Shown here: piece by piece, positions 22,463 to 34,173 of the stretch
Layout: every line of letters begins with the position of its first letter
Position numbering within the stretch: the stretch's first letter is position 1
Origin: Cryptomeria japonica
Taxonomy: Eukaryota > Streptophyta > Pinopsida > Cupressales > Cupressaceae
NCBI RefSeq assembly: GCF_030272615.1
Contig: NC_081413.1
Location: forward strand, 181,672,951-181,736,950
Length of the DNA: 64,000 bases
Reading direction: 5' to 3'
The notes under the pieces: generated by a model
The model's database searches: none
What the model was told of the DNA's origin: nothing
Seen by the model: only the letters and a program-made list of their open reading frames with translations
Program-made: the position numbers and the translations under genes

Positions 22463-24492
22463 TTTTGCCCCTCTTTGAAGTGATGTGTGGTGACACATTG
22501 ATTCAAAGAATAATTTGCTTGATGATGCTAATAAAATTTTTGATTTGCCCCAAACGCTGATTGTCGGATAATGATGCGAGTGTGCCCCCTCATGAGATCA
22601 ATTGAGAAAACTATTATTTGTTTAGGATTTTTCAATTTGAAATTGATCTCTCAATAAAACAAATCATTTTATTTGAAAATGTTAATTTCTGGATTGCCTT
22701 GGCGCTTTCACCTAATTGAATGATTGAATGAGTTTGATTGACCTCATGATTGATGAGCATCAATGATTGATGATTTGATAGGTTCGATTGATTGTGTGAC
22801 CTCATGATTAATGAGTCACTAATATGGTGAGTTTTATTAACCTCATGATTGATGAGCATCAATGATATAAATTCAAAAATTTATGATTGCATGACTTTGT
22901 GATGAATGAGTGTCACTAATCGGTACACAAAGAGATTGATTAAAATATCGAGTGGATAAGATATTTGATTGATTGATTAATTGATAATTGACATTTTGTT
23001 GATACTGAACCAGCTCGTAGGGATCTATTAGGTAAAGATTATGATGTTGGTCCATCTAGGGGAGCAACAAAAGGTTTAGCTAGGTTGACAATGTCTAGAG
23101 GGAGCACTGCCTAGATTCATGTGTTCTGATTTGTTGATGTATAGATGCTCCTGATGACATTCAATGATTTATTTTTGACTTGAGATGTACCCCTTATATG
23201 TATTTGATATCTTTGCACACTTGGACATTGATTTTTTATTTATGATATGATATGCAGTAGATGCACATTTTGTGGTTTATGCTTTATTTACATGATGGAT
23301 GCATGGATGTGACTTCTATGTGTTGAATGATTCTATGATGATGCAATATATATGCATATCATTTTAATGTGACATGTTCATATGATGATTATGCATTGGA
23401 ATGTATGTATCATGATGATGTTTATTCATGCTTATGCTTTGCATGCATATGCAATGCTTATGTATATGATTCATGCCATGATGAAATTTATGTAAACGAT
23501 GTTATATGATTATGTTTATGTGATGATGTGTGTTACTTATGATGATGTAATGTATGGTATTAATGCTTATATGACTGATGTATAAACTTATTTGAATTAC
23601 AATTTAAATGGAATGATAATGAATGCAACTAAATGTAATGATGTAAATGATGATTTTAACCATGCAAGCCTAATTATGCAATGTTGTCATTTTGTCGGTC
23701 AATTTGTTGTGCCCTTTTTATCATCATTGAGATTTTAAAATGTTGGAAGTTAATACTAACATCGATGGTATAATTGAACCATGATGACTTGAGTGTTGCT
23801 TGCATAAAGTAGACAAGAGTTGAACCCTTTTCTTATGCAAATTTGAAATATCCTCAATGATATGTTTCCAATCATGTCTTGAGACACATTTGCATAGTAC
23901 TAATGATCTCCTCATAGACAACAGAGAAAGAAAAATATCACGCTCCTTCCTCACTTCTATAGTTCAAGACATCCTTGAGTCGCTTAGGAGACATGATAAC
24001 AAAAATCAAGATACACAATTCAAACTCTTTTGTCAAAGTGATCAGACCATGACTCAGAATAAATCATTCATGGAGTTTTATTTTACCGATTCTGATGTTG
24101 AGTTTGATGGTTGTCTTTGAAATTTGTGATTTGTGTTAAACGTTGAGTTCCTTTGTAATATTTTTTTTTGATGTGTTGTCTAACTATTGTTTGCCTATTG
24201 TTTTAGCTCTAAGCGGATTGCCCCTACTGATTTAAGGATTTGCCCCCAATCTAAAAACAACCTCCTATTATGGATAGATACAATGATCACCAATCCATGG
24301 TGAGACATTACTATAATACCTAATTATTTATAAGGCTTTATTTCAAATATGTATAATTATGGTGAAGAGAGGATGCATGATATATGTACTAATATATGGA
24401 AGAGCCAATCTATCACAAATAGCACCTGTTGCCAGGTTTTCACTACTTGCTTTTTATTGCACCTTTTTTATTCTTTCTAATTTTTACAATTT
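22463..24492 (-). other. Gypsy-M 3' untranslated region and polypurine tract
   Basis: The PPT AAAGAGGGGCAAAA (minus) ends at 22463. Further in are imperfect direct repeats (CCTCATGATTGATGAGCATC at about 22741 and 22840) and an ATG/TGCAT-rich tract at 23270-23660. Short frames at 23724-24120 on both strands have no family signature. Confidence 0.6.
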
Positions 24493-25059
24493 TTATTTTT
24501 TTTCCCATGCATTGGATGACTCGGGTATAAAACCTTTCGCAATGGATGTTGTTGATAGGTTCATCAAAAGGTCCCCTTTTGGTGTAGATAGCTGATATGT
24601 CTTAGATCCATATGTTAATATGATGATGAATGGACCTAGCCAGGTGGGTTCAAATTTTCCCTTATTTTCTCGATCCTGTTGATTGTCGGGATTCTCTTTT
24701 AGAACCAAGTCACCAACTTTAAACATTCTTGGTCTCACCTTATGGTTATAGATTCTAGACATCAATTGTTGATATGCTTTCATGTTATGAAAAGAATGTT
24801 GACAATGTTCATCTAGTAGTTCCAACTCTTGTAGTATGTTTATCTGGTATTCCCCATCTAGGACAAGTCCTTTCAATGATACTTTGAGTGAAGGTAACTT
24901 GACCTCAATGTGTAAAATGGCTTCTGATCTATATAAAAGTGCATATGGTGTGGTTCCAGTAGGGGTGCAAATGCTATTTTGGTATACCCACAAGGCAGGG
25001 TTTAGTTGGACATGCCAATCACGACCAACATCATTCACAGTTTTCTTTAGGATTTTCAA
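24493..25059 (-). pseudogene. Gypsy-M integrase C-terminal part
   Basis: The minus frame of 188 residues shows the end of a gypsy integrase: WHVQLNPALWVYQNSICTPTGTTPYALLY (the catalytic-core exit helix, with the usual RT in 'YRT' changed), LELLDEHCQHSFHNMKAYQQ, YNHKVRPRMFKVGDLVLKEN, FEPTWLGPFII and YQLSTPKGD. This is the GPY/F-type module (GPF) of gypsy integrases. There is no chromodomain, as expected for the Tat group. Confidence 0.92.
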
Positions 25060-25640
25060 AATGGTTTTGTTTGAAGCTTCTACGTGGCCATTCTCTTAAG
25101 GATAATAAGGTGTGGAAAAGAAATGCTATATGTGGAATGTTTTGCAATGTTATTACACATTTTGGTTCTTGAAGGGTGTACCATTATTAGTGATAATGGA
25201 ACTAGGAATGCCATACCGACAAATAATGTAGTTCAAAATGAAGGAGGATACCTATTTGTTGGTGACAGTGGTTAATAGAACAACTTTGATCCATTTTTTG
25301 AAATACTCAGTGGCTGTGATTATGATTTTGTGCTCATTTGAGGAAGAGGGATGGATTTTACCCACACAGTTGAGTCCCCATTGACAAAATGACCATGATG
25401 TTGTGAATGGTTGCAACTCCTATGCTGGTACATGTATAAGATTTCCATATTTCTGACACTTCTTAGCAAATTGATAGGATTATTCTCCCATGTTTAGCCA
25501 ATAGTATCCTAGTCTTAGAAGTTTCTTAGCTAGAGTAGGACCACTTGAATGTGTCCCATAAATACCTTCATGAACTTCTCGCAAGGTAGTTTCAGATTCA
25601 TCACTTTCAAGACATCTAAGGAGAGTACCATCAAGACCAC
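25060..25640 (-). pseudogene. Gypsy-M integrase zinc finger and catalytic core, decayed
   Basis: In broken minus frames: CQKYGNLIHVPA, then WSFCQWGLNCVGKIHPSSS, ATEYFKKWIKVVLL and YGIPSSIITNNGTPFKNQN. These match the gypsy integrase core, but the first catalytic Asp (usually GLDxxG) is Asn and the second (usually TDNG) is also Asn. Stops interrupt the region. The core is catalytically dead. Confidence 0.85.
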
Positions 25641-26039
25641 GTTAGTAAAGTGTATTAGTTGTTAGAGAATAAGGGGCTACTTGATAGATAAGGTTTTATT
25701 TTTGGTTCTAGGATAGATCAGGTGGAAGGGTATTGTCTATCAGATAGGTATAGATTTTCCCATAGGTTGGAGATTCAGAACCAACTAGGTGGCATATGAC
25801 TTGGGAATCAGGATTGTTATAGGTAGGAGGAAACAATTGTTCCACTAGGAACTCATAACGATTCTTCTTTTCTGATAATTGTAGAAGAAAGGTGATGATT
25901 GCCATGGCATCTATAGCTTTTTTGTCTAGTCTTGGAATTTGTCCAAATGTGATCTCAACAACGTATTTCTTAAAATCATGGACACCATTCTTTTGTATGG
26001 CATAAACTTGTCATCCTTTTTTTGATAATCATTATTGAC

Positions 26040-26315
26040 CTAATTGGTAACCAATTGGGATTTTCCAAAGACTTGTAACTTTGTGATCTTCCATTCCACT
26101 ACTACTTTGATGCCAGTGACTAGTGCTTCATATTCATCTATGTTATTCATGCAAGGGAACATCGACCTATAAGACTTGGGGATTGTGTGTCCCCGAGGAG
26201 TGACAAATAGGATTCGAGCACCTAATCCATGTTGGGTGTAATATCCATCAAAGTATAGTACTTGTGGTTGCGTTGTAACTACTAGGACATCTATATATGG
26301 GAATTCAATATGCAT
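26040..26315 (-). pseudogene. Gypsy-M second RNase H domain (downstream position)
   Basis: The minus frame reads VLYFDGYYTQHGLGARILFV (first catalytic Asp in YFDG), then IDEYEALVTGIK (catalytic Glu in EYEAL) and LQVFGKSQLVTN, where the third acidic residue, normally in GDSQLV, is Lys. This is the additional RNase H of Tat-type elements, lying between the RT-linked RNase H and integrase. A stop ends it right after VTN. Confidence 0.85.
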
Positions 26316-26380
26316 CAGATGATTATCTTACAGTGCTGCTTCAACTAACTTATCTACTATTGATTTTCCCTTGATGGATC

Positions 26381-27054
26381 TTATATTTGTATATTAAATG
26401 TCAAACTCAATATCATCACCCACTTTTCTAGTGTACTCGTCAGAGTAGCCTTGCTAAGTAGATATTTGAATGAATCTATCTTTTCTATAAGCTTGATTGT
26501 GTGGGCCAACATATAATGTTGCAACTTTTGAAATGCAAACACCACAACTAAACAGGATTTTTTAATGAAGGTGTAGTTAAGCTCATAACCACTCAATGTT
26601 CTATTGATGTAGTACACAACCCTTTCTTTGCCTGTTGAATCTTCCTATACTAGCAAAGCTCCCAAGGATACCTTAGTTGTTGAGATGTATAGAAGAAGTG
26701 GTTTTTTGTTATTCGCAACACCAATATAGGTGGATTCATTAGATATTGCTTTAATTGATCAAATGCTTCTTCACATTTTATCTCCCATCTAAAAGGAACA
26801 TTTTTGTGTAGTAAATGAGTGAAAGGTAGGCATTTGTTAGCCAGCTGCAAAATGAATCTTCTGATGGATTGCAACCTTCCTTGTAGTGATATTAATTGGC
26901 TGTTGTTTCTAGGAGGTGGCATCTCCATGATTTCTTGTACCTTTGCTTGATCTACCTTGATACCCTTTGTTGATACTATGTATCCTAGAAGTTTTCTTGA
27001 GGTGACTCCGAATACACACTTTTTCAAATTTAGCCTAACATTGAATTTTTCCAA
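26381..27054 (-). pseudogene. Gypsy-M RT thumb and RT-linked RNase H
   Basis: The minus frame at 26650-27054 reads NVRLNLKKCVFGV, KLLGYIVSTKGIKVDQAKVQ, MPPPRNNSQLISLQGRLQSI and FTHLLHKNVPFRWEIKCEEA. This is the gypsy RT thumb and connection (LGxIVS, LQGxL). The frame at 26381-26617 continues with YYINRTLSGYELNYTFIKKS and ALVFAFQKLQHYM-like residues of the gypsy RNase H. A frameshift and a stop lie between. Confidence 0.9.
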
Positions 27055-28143
27055 CCACTAAAAGATTTTATCCAAGATCCCTAGATGTCCTTCCCTTGTG
27101 ATTGGTTTGGCTAGCAAGTCATTTACATAGTCCTTCATGAACGTGTGCATCATGTCATGGCAGATTATGGTCATAGCACGTTGCTAGGTCGCTCTTGCTT
27201 TTTTCAATCCAAAAGGCATGACATTCCAACAATAGGTACCCCATGGCCATGTAAAAGTTATTTTGTCTTGGTCTTCGGATGCTATTTTGATCTGCTTGTA
27301 ATTTGATAAACCATCCATGAGTGATAACATAGCATATCTTGTTATTAGATCTACAATTATGTCTATATTGGGTAAAGGAAAGTCATAATTAAGACAAGCC
27401 TATTAAGGTCTCTAAAATCTATGCATATTTTGATGCTTTTGTCTAGTTTTGATACAGGTACAATGTTGGAAATCCATTCTGAATAGTTGATCAACCGAAT
27501 GAATCCTACATCTAGTAGTTTTTTCAATTCTGCTTTGACTAGAAGTGCTATATGTGGATTCAACTTTCTCGACTTCTTCTTTATTGGCTTAGCTCTAGGA
27601 GCTATGGCATGATTAAATCTAGATCTATCCCTAGCATATCAACATATGACCAAGTGAAATTGATTTCCTTTTCTTTGAAGAAATTGGTAAAATTAGGTCA
27701 TTCTTGTTTTGTCAATGATTCGACCAGGTGTATGGTCTTTACTACTTCTTCGGTGTCGATGTTGATTGATGAGTTGGTTCAATCAATATTGATAATATTT
27801 CTAGATAATGCTTAGGAAGAGTTTCGACTTTTTCATCCGTCTATGCCTTAGAGAGGTTTTCATCATTGGATATGCCCTTTCCTTTTACTTTTTAATGATC
27901 TAACATTACCATTGTCTAGTTTTCACCATTAGATCCATTTTTTGTTTTATTTATTTTGTGGCTAAGAGACTTGGCACTCCCCTAGTCAAAAACTTTGTCT
28001 AGCATCCTAAAATTTTACCCTTTGCAATTTGGTCGCATTTGAGGCCCTCACCTTAGTGTCCTCATCCTCATGCTTGATTCAGACCTATTTATGTCTCTTC
28101 CATTCAATAAATATCATATTTTCATCTTGTACCTTGTCGAGAC
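27055..28143 (-). pseudogene. Gypsy-M RT N-terminal part, cut at its 5' end
   Basis: Minus pieces: FTWSYVDMLGIDLDLIMP near 27640, MNPHIALLVKAELKKLLDVG, IRLINYSEWISNIVPV and IKICIDFRDLNR (27363-27563). The active-site block reads DYVNDLLA near 27115, so the first Asp of YVDD is Asn. The sequence between has several stops. Further upstream to 28143 only remnants of the gag-pol linker remain before the copia LTR fragment. Confidence 0.88.
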
Positions 28144-28244
28144 TATTGGCATCAACAATGAAGGAAAACTGAGAGGGGGGGGGTGAATCAGTTTTCACTA
28201 GATTAACAAACTTAACCACAAATACAAATCTGATAAACTACAGT
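28144..28244 (-). repeat. Copia LTR end fragment
   Basis: 101 bp with the hallmark of the U5 end of a minus-strand copia LTR: TATTGGCATCAACAATG (a TG-to-TA change at the tip is likely), then the stem-loop 28164-28196 with a 9-G tract and TGAATCA. It is cut on its right by the Gypsy-P LTR start at 28245. Confidence 0.7.
28164..28196 (-). promoter_or_regulatory. U5 stem-loop, copia LTR fragment
   Basis: GAAAACTGA (28164-28172) and TCAGTTTTC (28188-28196) pair perfectly over 9 bp around a 9-G tract. Confidence 0.75.
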
Positions 28245-31200
28245 TGTTGCCCAATTTAGGCTTTAGGTCTAATTTGGGTAACTAAGGTCTACATTTTTAT
28301 TCCAAGTTCTAATAGAGTTGGTTCAAATCATTTTAAATTGCTTTTGGGTATTGTATTTTAGTTGGTTGGTGGGTTAGGTTGAAGATGATAGTCATATCAT
28401 AAATAAATCGTAAAAATGTCAAAAGGGGAATGCTACTTATTTCTTTAAGTCTTTTTGAAGTTGCATTAGATATTTCTAAAGGTTGTTATTTCCCTTAATT
28501 TCTTACATTTTTTTCAAAAAAGCTTATATTATTTCATAAGACCATGTATGTTGAGTTTAGAATTATAAACAATAGTATTTATATTTTGGAGGGAATATTA
28601 AACTTTAGCTAGCACCTATGGCTAGTGAATAAAATCAAGTAAAGGAAAGTAAAATTGTTGTTGTTTTTAAGGAAAAACCCTAATTTCAGGCATGTGACTT
28701 TCATCTCGGGATACAATGGTGGTTAAACAATGCATAGAAGGTGTAGTTACAAAGTTCAAATCTAATATGAAGATGTGGAGGTGTCATTCAAATATGGTCC
28801 TAGTAATGCATCCATATGCATGTGGAAGAGGAGCCCCCAAGTTTGTTTGTTTCTTCTTAGAAAGCTTCTTGTTGTCACTAGGAAATGCCATGTACATACA
28901 TTTGATGGTTTTCTATTTCTTTCTCACTATTTGAAATCTCCACAATGTGGATACATTTAAAGAAAGACTAATAGTCAAATCAATTTATTTCGATTGTGTA
29001 AATGATTGCAAAGTTTATGTAAAGATGCAACCACAAAAATTATTGCTTATAGGTGTCCATAGTCTTTGATTGTAAAAAGAGACCCCATGATTTACTTATT
29101 AGAAAGTTCATATCCTTATTATGCTAAGAATCAAAGATACTTAGGTATTCAAAGAGGAATGCATATTGTTCTTCAAATGGATTCTACAGTTGAAAGGTAT
29201 CAGGCAATGGCTTTAAGGGCTAGGATAGTCAGGGCATGTTTGAGAAATGGCATAAAATTAGGTACAATTAGGAGTATGGAGTCTCTTATCACACATTCAA
29301 AGCATGTAGTGATAGTGATCTTTAGCATATAAAAGTGTAGTCATAACTCCAAAAATGTCATCCAGTCAAGGTGTAATGTTGGTTAGCCTTGAGAATCTAG
29401 ATCCAAAACCAATATCAAATGACAGTAACAGTCAAAATACAGTCCCATCCATCAATGGGCCTACCTGGAGTGGTCACTTCAAAGACAATGAAGACAAAGG
29501 ATGTTTATGAGACTACTATGCTCAATGACATTGAAATACAGTGCAACCTTAAACGTAGTCCATAAGAAATGGGGAATCAAAATGAAGAGAAGCCATAGCT
29601 GTAGATGAGTTAAGAGTTCATAGTGATAGTGATAAGAGATGGAGCTCCTACAGAGACAATGATCCTCATAGTAAAGAAATGAAGGCATACTCTTATGGAA
29701 GCCCTAAGACATGGTACAACTTATCACCATCATGAGGACTAATAAGAATAATGAATCTTAAATAAAATTCGCAAACCCATTAATACAATGATCCTCATGA
29801 TAGTGCATCAAATCACTAGGACATGTTGTGATCAAGGATCTAATTCACAAATAAAAGAGGTTTGTATGAGATATGAAAAACACTTTTAGGCCTATGGGTA
29901 GTATCCATGTGAATACAATGATCAAATGCTTGTGATAAGGAGTAGTCTCAAGAATGGAGAAAGATACAATCCAAAGAGTATTAATCACATAAAGGGCAGT
30001 AGTTTGTATGAGAAAACTTCAAGGAACTATTAACAATGATTGTCATAGTCCTTGAAAGAATCTAACATAGTCACCATTTATGAGAAATAGATGAGAGTCT
30101 TACACAGTCAGCCAGGGGTTTTGTGGACTTAAATATAGTCCATAGGTGCATTTACAGTTACTCACAGTTCAAGAATAAAGATTGAATGTTTCAAATCACT
30201 GTCAATATAGTGATCAAAATGATCACACTAGTAATATATTCCTAGTTTTGAATAGAGAAGCTCAATCATCATAAAATTATAGTGGCCCAATGCAGTCAAA
30301 CACATTGAAGATTGACTCTCAAAATCAATAATGACAATTGGGAGAACAATCAGTTTGCAAACAATAAGATAGTCATGATATTGATAGGAATAGTATAGAT
30401 TATCAAATGATGTAAGCATATAAAACCCTAGGACAACCACTGGAAGAGAATCAATGATATCAAAGGAGGTCTCAGAGAAAGGATAGATCAAAGAGAAACC
30501 ACATAGTTCATCAGTATGCCCACATAGTTGTAGCAGTCACCATTAAGCACAATAAAGGTTAAAGTTATAGTATTTTGAGCAAGTATCATGTATATATGGG
30601 ACCAAAGAAAAGTAAAGGGTCACAATCACAAAGGAAAAAGAATGGATACTGGGCTTTTATAAAAGATCCATTGATCATTCACATAGTTATGACAGTCAAA
30701 ATAACTCTCATAGGGTAGCCTACAAAACACCAAAACACAGTTGTTGTTGCATGAAATGATGAAGGTCTCTCTTAAAAACAAAAGTTGTTGTCAAAGGGTA
30801 TGAGTGGACTATCATGATGGAGTTGAATATGTAGATTTCAAATGTTTCAATTTAAAATTTAAATTCAAATTTACTATAAATGCCAAGCCTAAGTTCAAAA
30901 TTCAAATTCAATGAGAGAGGTCATCCACAGACAAAATCCCACTTTTTGAGGGGGATTTGGAGGCCATAATAGCAGTTATTTTCCTAATTTAAAGGCCTCA
31001 ATGGGTGATCTACTAGTCAAGAGCAGTTAACAACCCCAAATCTTCAGTCTTGACCCTAAGTTTGTGGATTTTTCAAGTGAGCTTGCCCAAAACAACTGAT
31101 TTTCAAATTTGTAACTAGTTGGACCCAATTTCAAGCAAAGAAGAAGCCAACACACTCAACAATCAGTCAGTTGAGTCATCAAATCAAAGACAACTAGATT

Positions 31201-32003
31201 TTCAAATTTAAAATCTTAGGAGCAACTTCAATAAAAAGATTTTTTGATTCATTTTTTCACAGCCAATTCTTGCTTTTTCATGTGTGTACAACTGTGAATT
31301 TAGCCTTGTAACTCAGAAATCTTTTGAGTTGGTCTCTGATTTCATTGTATTCGGCTGTGTTATTTTCTTGTAACCTATAATACTTGAAATTCAGAGATAT
31401 TTCTATGTTTTGTAAACAAATTCTTTGGAAATTTCAATGAAGAACTCAGTTGTTCCTAGTCATTATCATATCATTTATATTGTGTTATGCTAAATTTACA
31501 TTGTGAATTGATTTTCCAGTCCTTTTTTGTTTCATGCATCAATATAATGTTTTAGTGAGCATTCCTTAGATTTGATTGGGTTATATATTATGTCATAATT
31601 TTATTTTAGCCACCATTGTTGTATGGTTTATTTCATCTCATATGAAAAATGAAATCAATAGCCTTTATATGAAGTGCTTATGGTCATCTTAGGAACAGGT
31701 GAGTTCTGAACTCAATTAGTGTCTTTATTGAATCCATTGTAATCAGTCATTTTAGGACAAAAAAAATAACAATAGGATATCTTAGTGCATCACCGCTTGA
31801 GTAGATTAGATTTTCATTTTCGAAAGCATTTTCTTCTCCCCTTTTCTTATCAAGAATTAATAGTTTTAGGAGATTTCAAAGGGAACCAACCCTCTTTGGA
31901 GGGACCTACTTCCACAATAGGGTACCCACAACCTGGAGGTAGTCCCATGTGTCATGGGTTAGCTCAAGCTAGGCTTAGCTAAGGTGCATACTCTAGTGAT
32001 AAT
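28245..32003 (+). repeat. Gypsy-P 5' LTR, about 3.7 kb
   Basis: It begins TGTTGCCCAATTTAGGC. Its first 870 bp or so align with the 3' LTR pieces at 42400-42682 and 43469-44064. The inner end is inferred from the PBS-like site at 32006, because the 3' LTR copy is truncated before that point. Several short ORFs (28716-28934, 29066-29332) have no family signature. A TTTTATAAAAG palindrome at 30656-30666 is a possible core promoter. Confidence 0.65.
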
Positions 32004-32005
32004 AG

Positions 32006-32025
32006 TTTTGGCATGCCTAGTGGGA
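32006..32025 (+). other. Gypsy-P primer-binding-site region
   Basis: TTTTGGCATGCCTAGTGGGA resembles the conserved sequence found just inside the 5' LTR of many plant Tat-type gypsy elements (GGCxxGCCxxGTGGGA). I have not assigned the tRNA. Confidence 0.55.
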
Positions 32026-32383
32026 CTGTTGGACTATTTATTTAGTTCATAGAAGGCCACCTTGTGTTGTCTTGGTGTGAGCATCAGTAGTTCAACCTTT
32101 AGGAAGGATTAAATTTCAGACCTAGCAACTCTGAACACCTAGTAGGGTTAGAGTCTATTCTAAACAACATATGAGAAGAGTACAAACAAGGCAAAGTGCA
32201 GATCCAATTTAGCATACTCATCTTTCACCACCTAGTAGGAAGAAAAAGTCAGTAAATCCAAGTGGAGTTGCACACACTCTCCTCAATTCTCAACCTTCCC
32301 TCTCAAGTTTTACCATTCTTTTGTTTGCAATCTCATCATCTTAGTCTCTACCCAATACCATAGTCCAGCCTCCAGTAAATCTA

Positions 32384-33300
32384 ATGGCCCACAATAAGCC
32401 ACCAAGAGTGCATCCTTTTGTACCTTTCAATCAAGATAGCCCTTTAAATCTTTCTTAGCATAATTATATTCTAGCAGCAGCCCTTAAAATCCTTCCCTTC
32501 TTCACTAGAGAAGATCAAACTACTGTTATTGAGCACATGAGAGATGTGGCCTCCTTGTGTGGAGCTAATCAATGAGGATAATGTTGTAGTTTGGCTCTTG
32601 GCAGCCTCCTTCAAAGGAAAAGCTCTTCAATGGTTTAGGAGCTTGCTAGTAAATTCAATTGGTACATGGGATGAGTTGGGAGAAAGATTGAACAGACAGT
32701 TTGAGGACAAATCAGATCATCTCTCTTTGGTAGAGCAACTCACTACCATCAAGAGAGAACCTCATGAACAAATGATAAATTTTAATTTCAGGTTTCAAAA
32801 ATTTGGAATAGGATCCCAACACTGATAAGACCATCTAATGATCATGCATTTTTGTGCTATTTGAAATCTCTTAACAATGATGTTTCAGTGATGATACAGT
32901 CAATGGGTGGATACTCATTACCAGTCACTTTTGACACTATTATAAGAGCTAAAAATAGTCTTATCCAAACTGGAAAAATAGCTCCTAGACCACCAATGCC
33001 CATTTTCCCTGAGATACAACCAACTATTCCTCTAAAACCCCTACTGTAGCTATTGTACCTCCTTTTCTAGCTTTGAATTATCAAGCTCCAACCCAATTTA
33101 ATGTTATCCCAAGTTAGTCCCAAGGTTTTGATGAGTTCAAACAAGAAATCAAAGGTATGTTTCAGACCTTAGGAAACAAGTTAGTCAACCTTGAGAGGCA
33201 GAAAAATTAAAATATTAGACCTTAGCAAGCTTCTTATCAATCAAGTAGACCTCCTAATCAAGCTGACCCTCAAGCCCAAAGGAGAAGTAACAATTAGAGG
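32384..33300 (+). pseudogene. Gypsy-P gag (Retrotrans_gag)
   Basis: The ATG at 32384 opens MAHNKPPRVHPFVPFNQDSP. A frameshift near 32560 leads into the frame at 32544-32825 with WLLAASFKGKALQWFRSLLV, IGTWDELGERLNRQFED and LTTIKREPHEQMINFNFRFQ, the plant gypsy Retrotrans_gag core (A-LxGxAxxWf, W-el-xxF). Another break near 32824 leads to LCYLKSLNNDVSVMIQSMGG. It forms the capsid in intact relatives. Confidence 0.85.
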
Positions 33301-34173
33301 ACTTTTCAACATTATAATCCTAATGTTGTAAGCTCATCTAAAGAGTTAGTGCCTATCCAAAATAACTTAGCACAAGATTATGATTGGCATAATCCCTACA
33401 ATCAACCACATAACCAATCTACTTGTCCAAATGGGATACTCAATCAGACTCTTATGGCTCAAGGAAATGCTATTGTCCAAGAGGTTTCAGTCCAAGACAA
33501 CAGTGAACAATAGGGTCCACATCTTGATCAAAGTAGTCAGGATGTTGCTTTGATAAATTGGCAAGGAGAAGAGTTTTGTGGAGTCAATTAAGCTGCTCCA
33601 AATCAGTCTAATGCTTCAGTTGCAGCAAATACAAGGTCTAAGAAGAGGGCAGTGGATCTTGCACATCAAGATAATAAGGGTAGTAATCAAGCTTCAACAA
33701 GCCAACACGTGGCTAATGCACCTCAAACAACTACCCAAGAAATGCACATTTTACCAAGAGGACAAGCTATGACAAGCATAGATCAGTCCAAAAATTAGTC
33801 TCAACTAGTGCAAACTCAAGGAGAAGTTGTTGTTCCAAGAGGACAACAGAAGGTGAGCTCTAGTTCATTTAATATTTTGGATCAAATGAATAAGTATAAT
33901 GTTAATATTTCCATGTGGGACTCTTTTTCTCTTCCAAGAAAAAAGGAGTAGTTACAAAATGCTCTTTCCTCTCTTAGTTTGTCTAATGAGTCTTCTAAAG
34001 AGCATCCCAATGTATCCATTGTTGATTCTTCTCAGACTAGCAAGGTGTAGTTCAAGGAAGTCAAACCTTTATCATTTTATGTTACTCTCATTATTGGTCA
34101 GCATTTAGTTCATAACTGCATGATAGATTCAGGGGCTAGCAAATTAGTTATGCACAAGAAATTTTTTGATAAG
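33301..34173 (+). pseudogene. Gypsy-P gag-protease linker and protease active site
   Basis: The plus frame, with only a few in-frame stops, runs through a polar linker (TRSKKRAVDLAHQDNKGSN, SSFNILDQMNKYNVNI) into FYVTLIIGQHLVHNCMIDSG ASK: the DSGAS active site of the aspartic protease. The protease is cut after KKFFDK at 34173 by the short LTR element and resumes at 36309. No CCHC knuckle was seen. Confidence 0.85.

Larger units (their letters stand above)
22463..28143 (-). mobile_element. Gypsy-M: Tat-like Ty3/gypsy element, 5' end missing
   Basis: Minus-strand internal region with RT, RNase H, a second RNase H and integrase in that order, then a long 3' untranslated region and the 3' LTR. 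Placing the second RNase H between RNase H and integrase is the known arrangement of the Tat/Ogre group. Gag, protease and the 5' LTR are absent: the pol frame is cut at about 28143 by a copia LTR fragment. All coding parts have stops and lost catalytic residues. Confidence 0.85.

Noticed and set aside
22720-22870. Short regularly spaced repeats considered as a CRISPR-like array
   Set aside because: Spacing and units are irregular and the context is a eukaryotic retrotransposon.
23724-24120. Overlapping frames on both strands (23724-23954 minus, 23857-24120 plus)
   Set aside because: They lie in the 3' untranslated part of Gypsy-M, share no family motif, and overlap on opposite strands.
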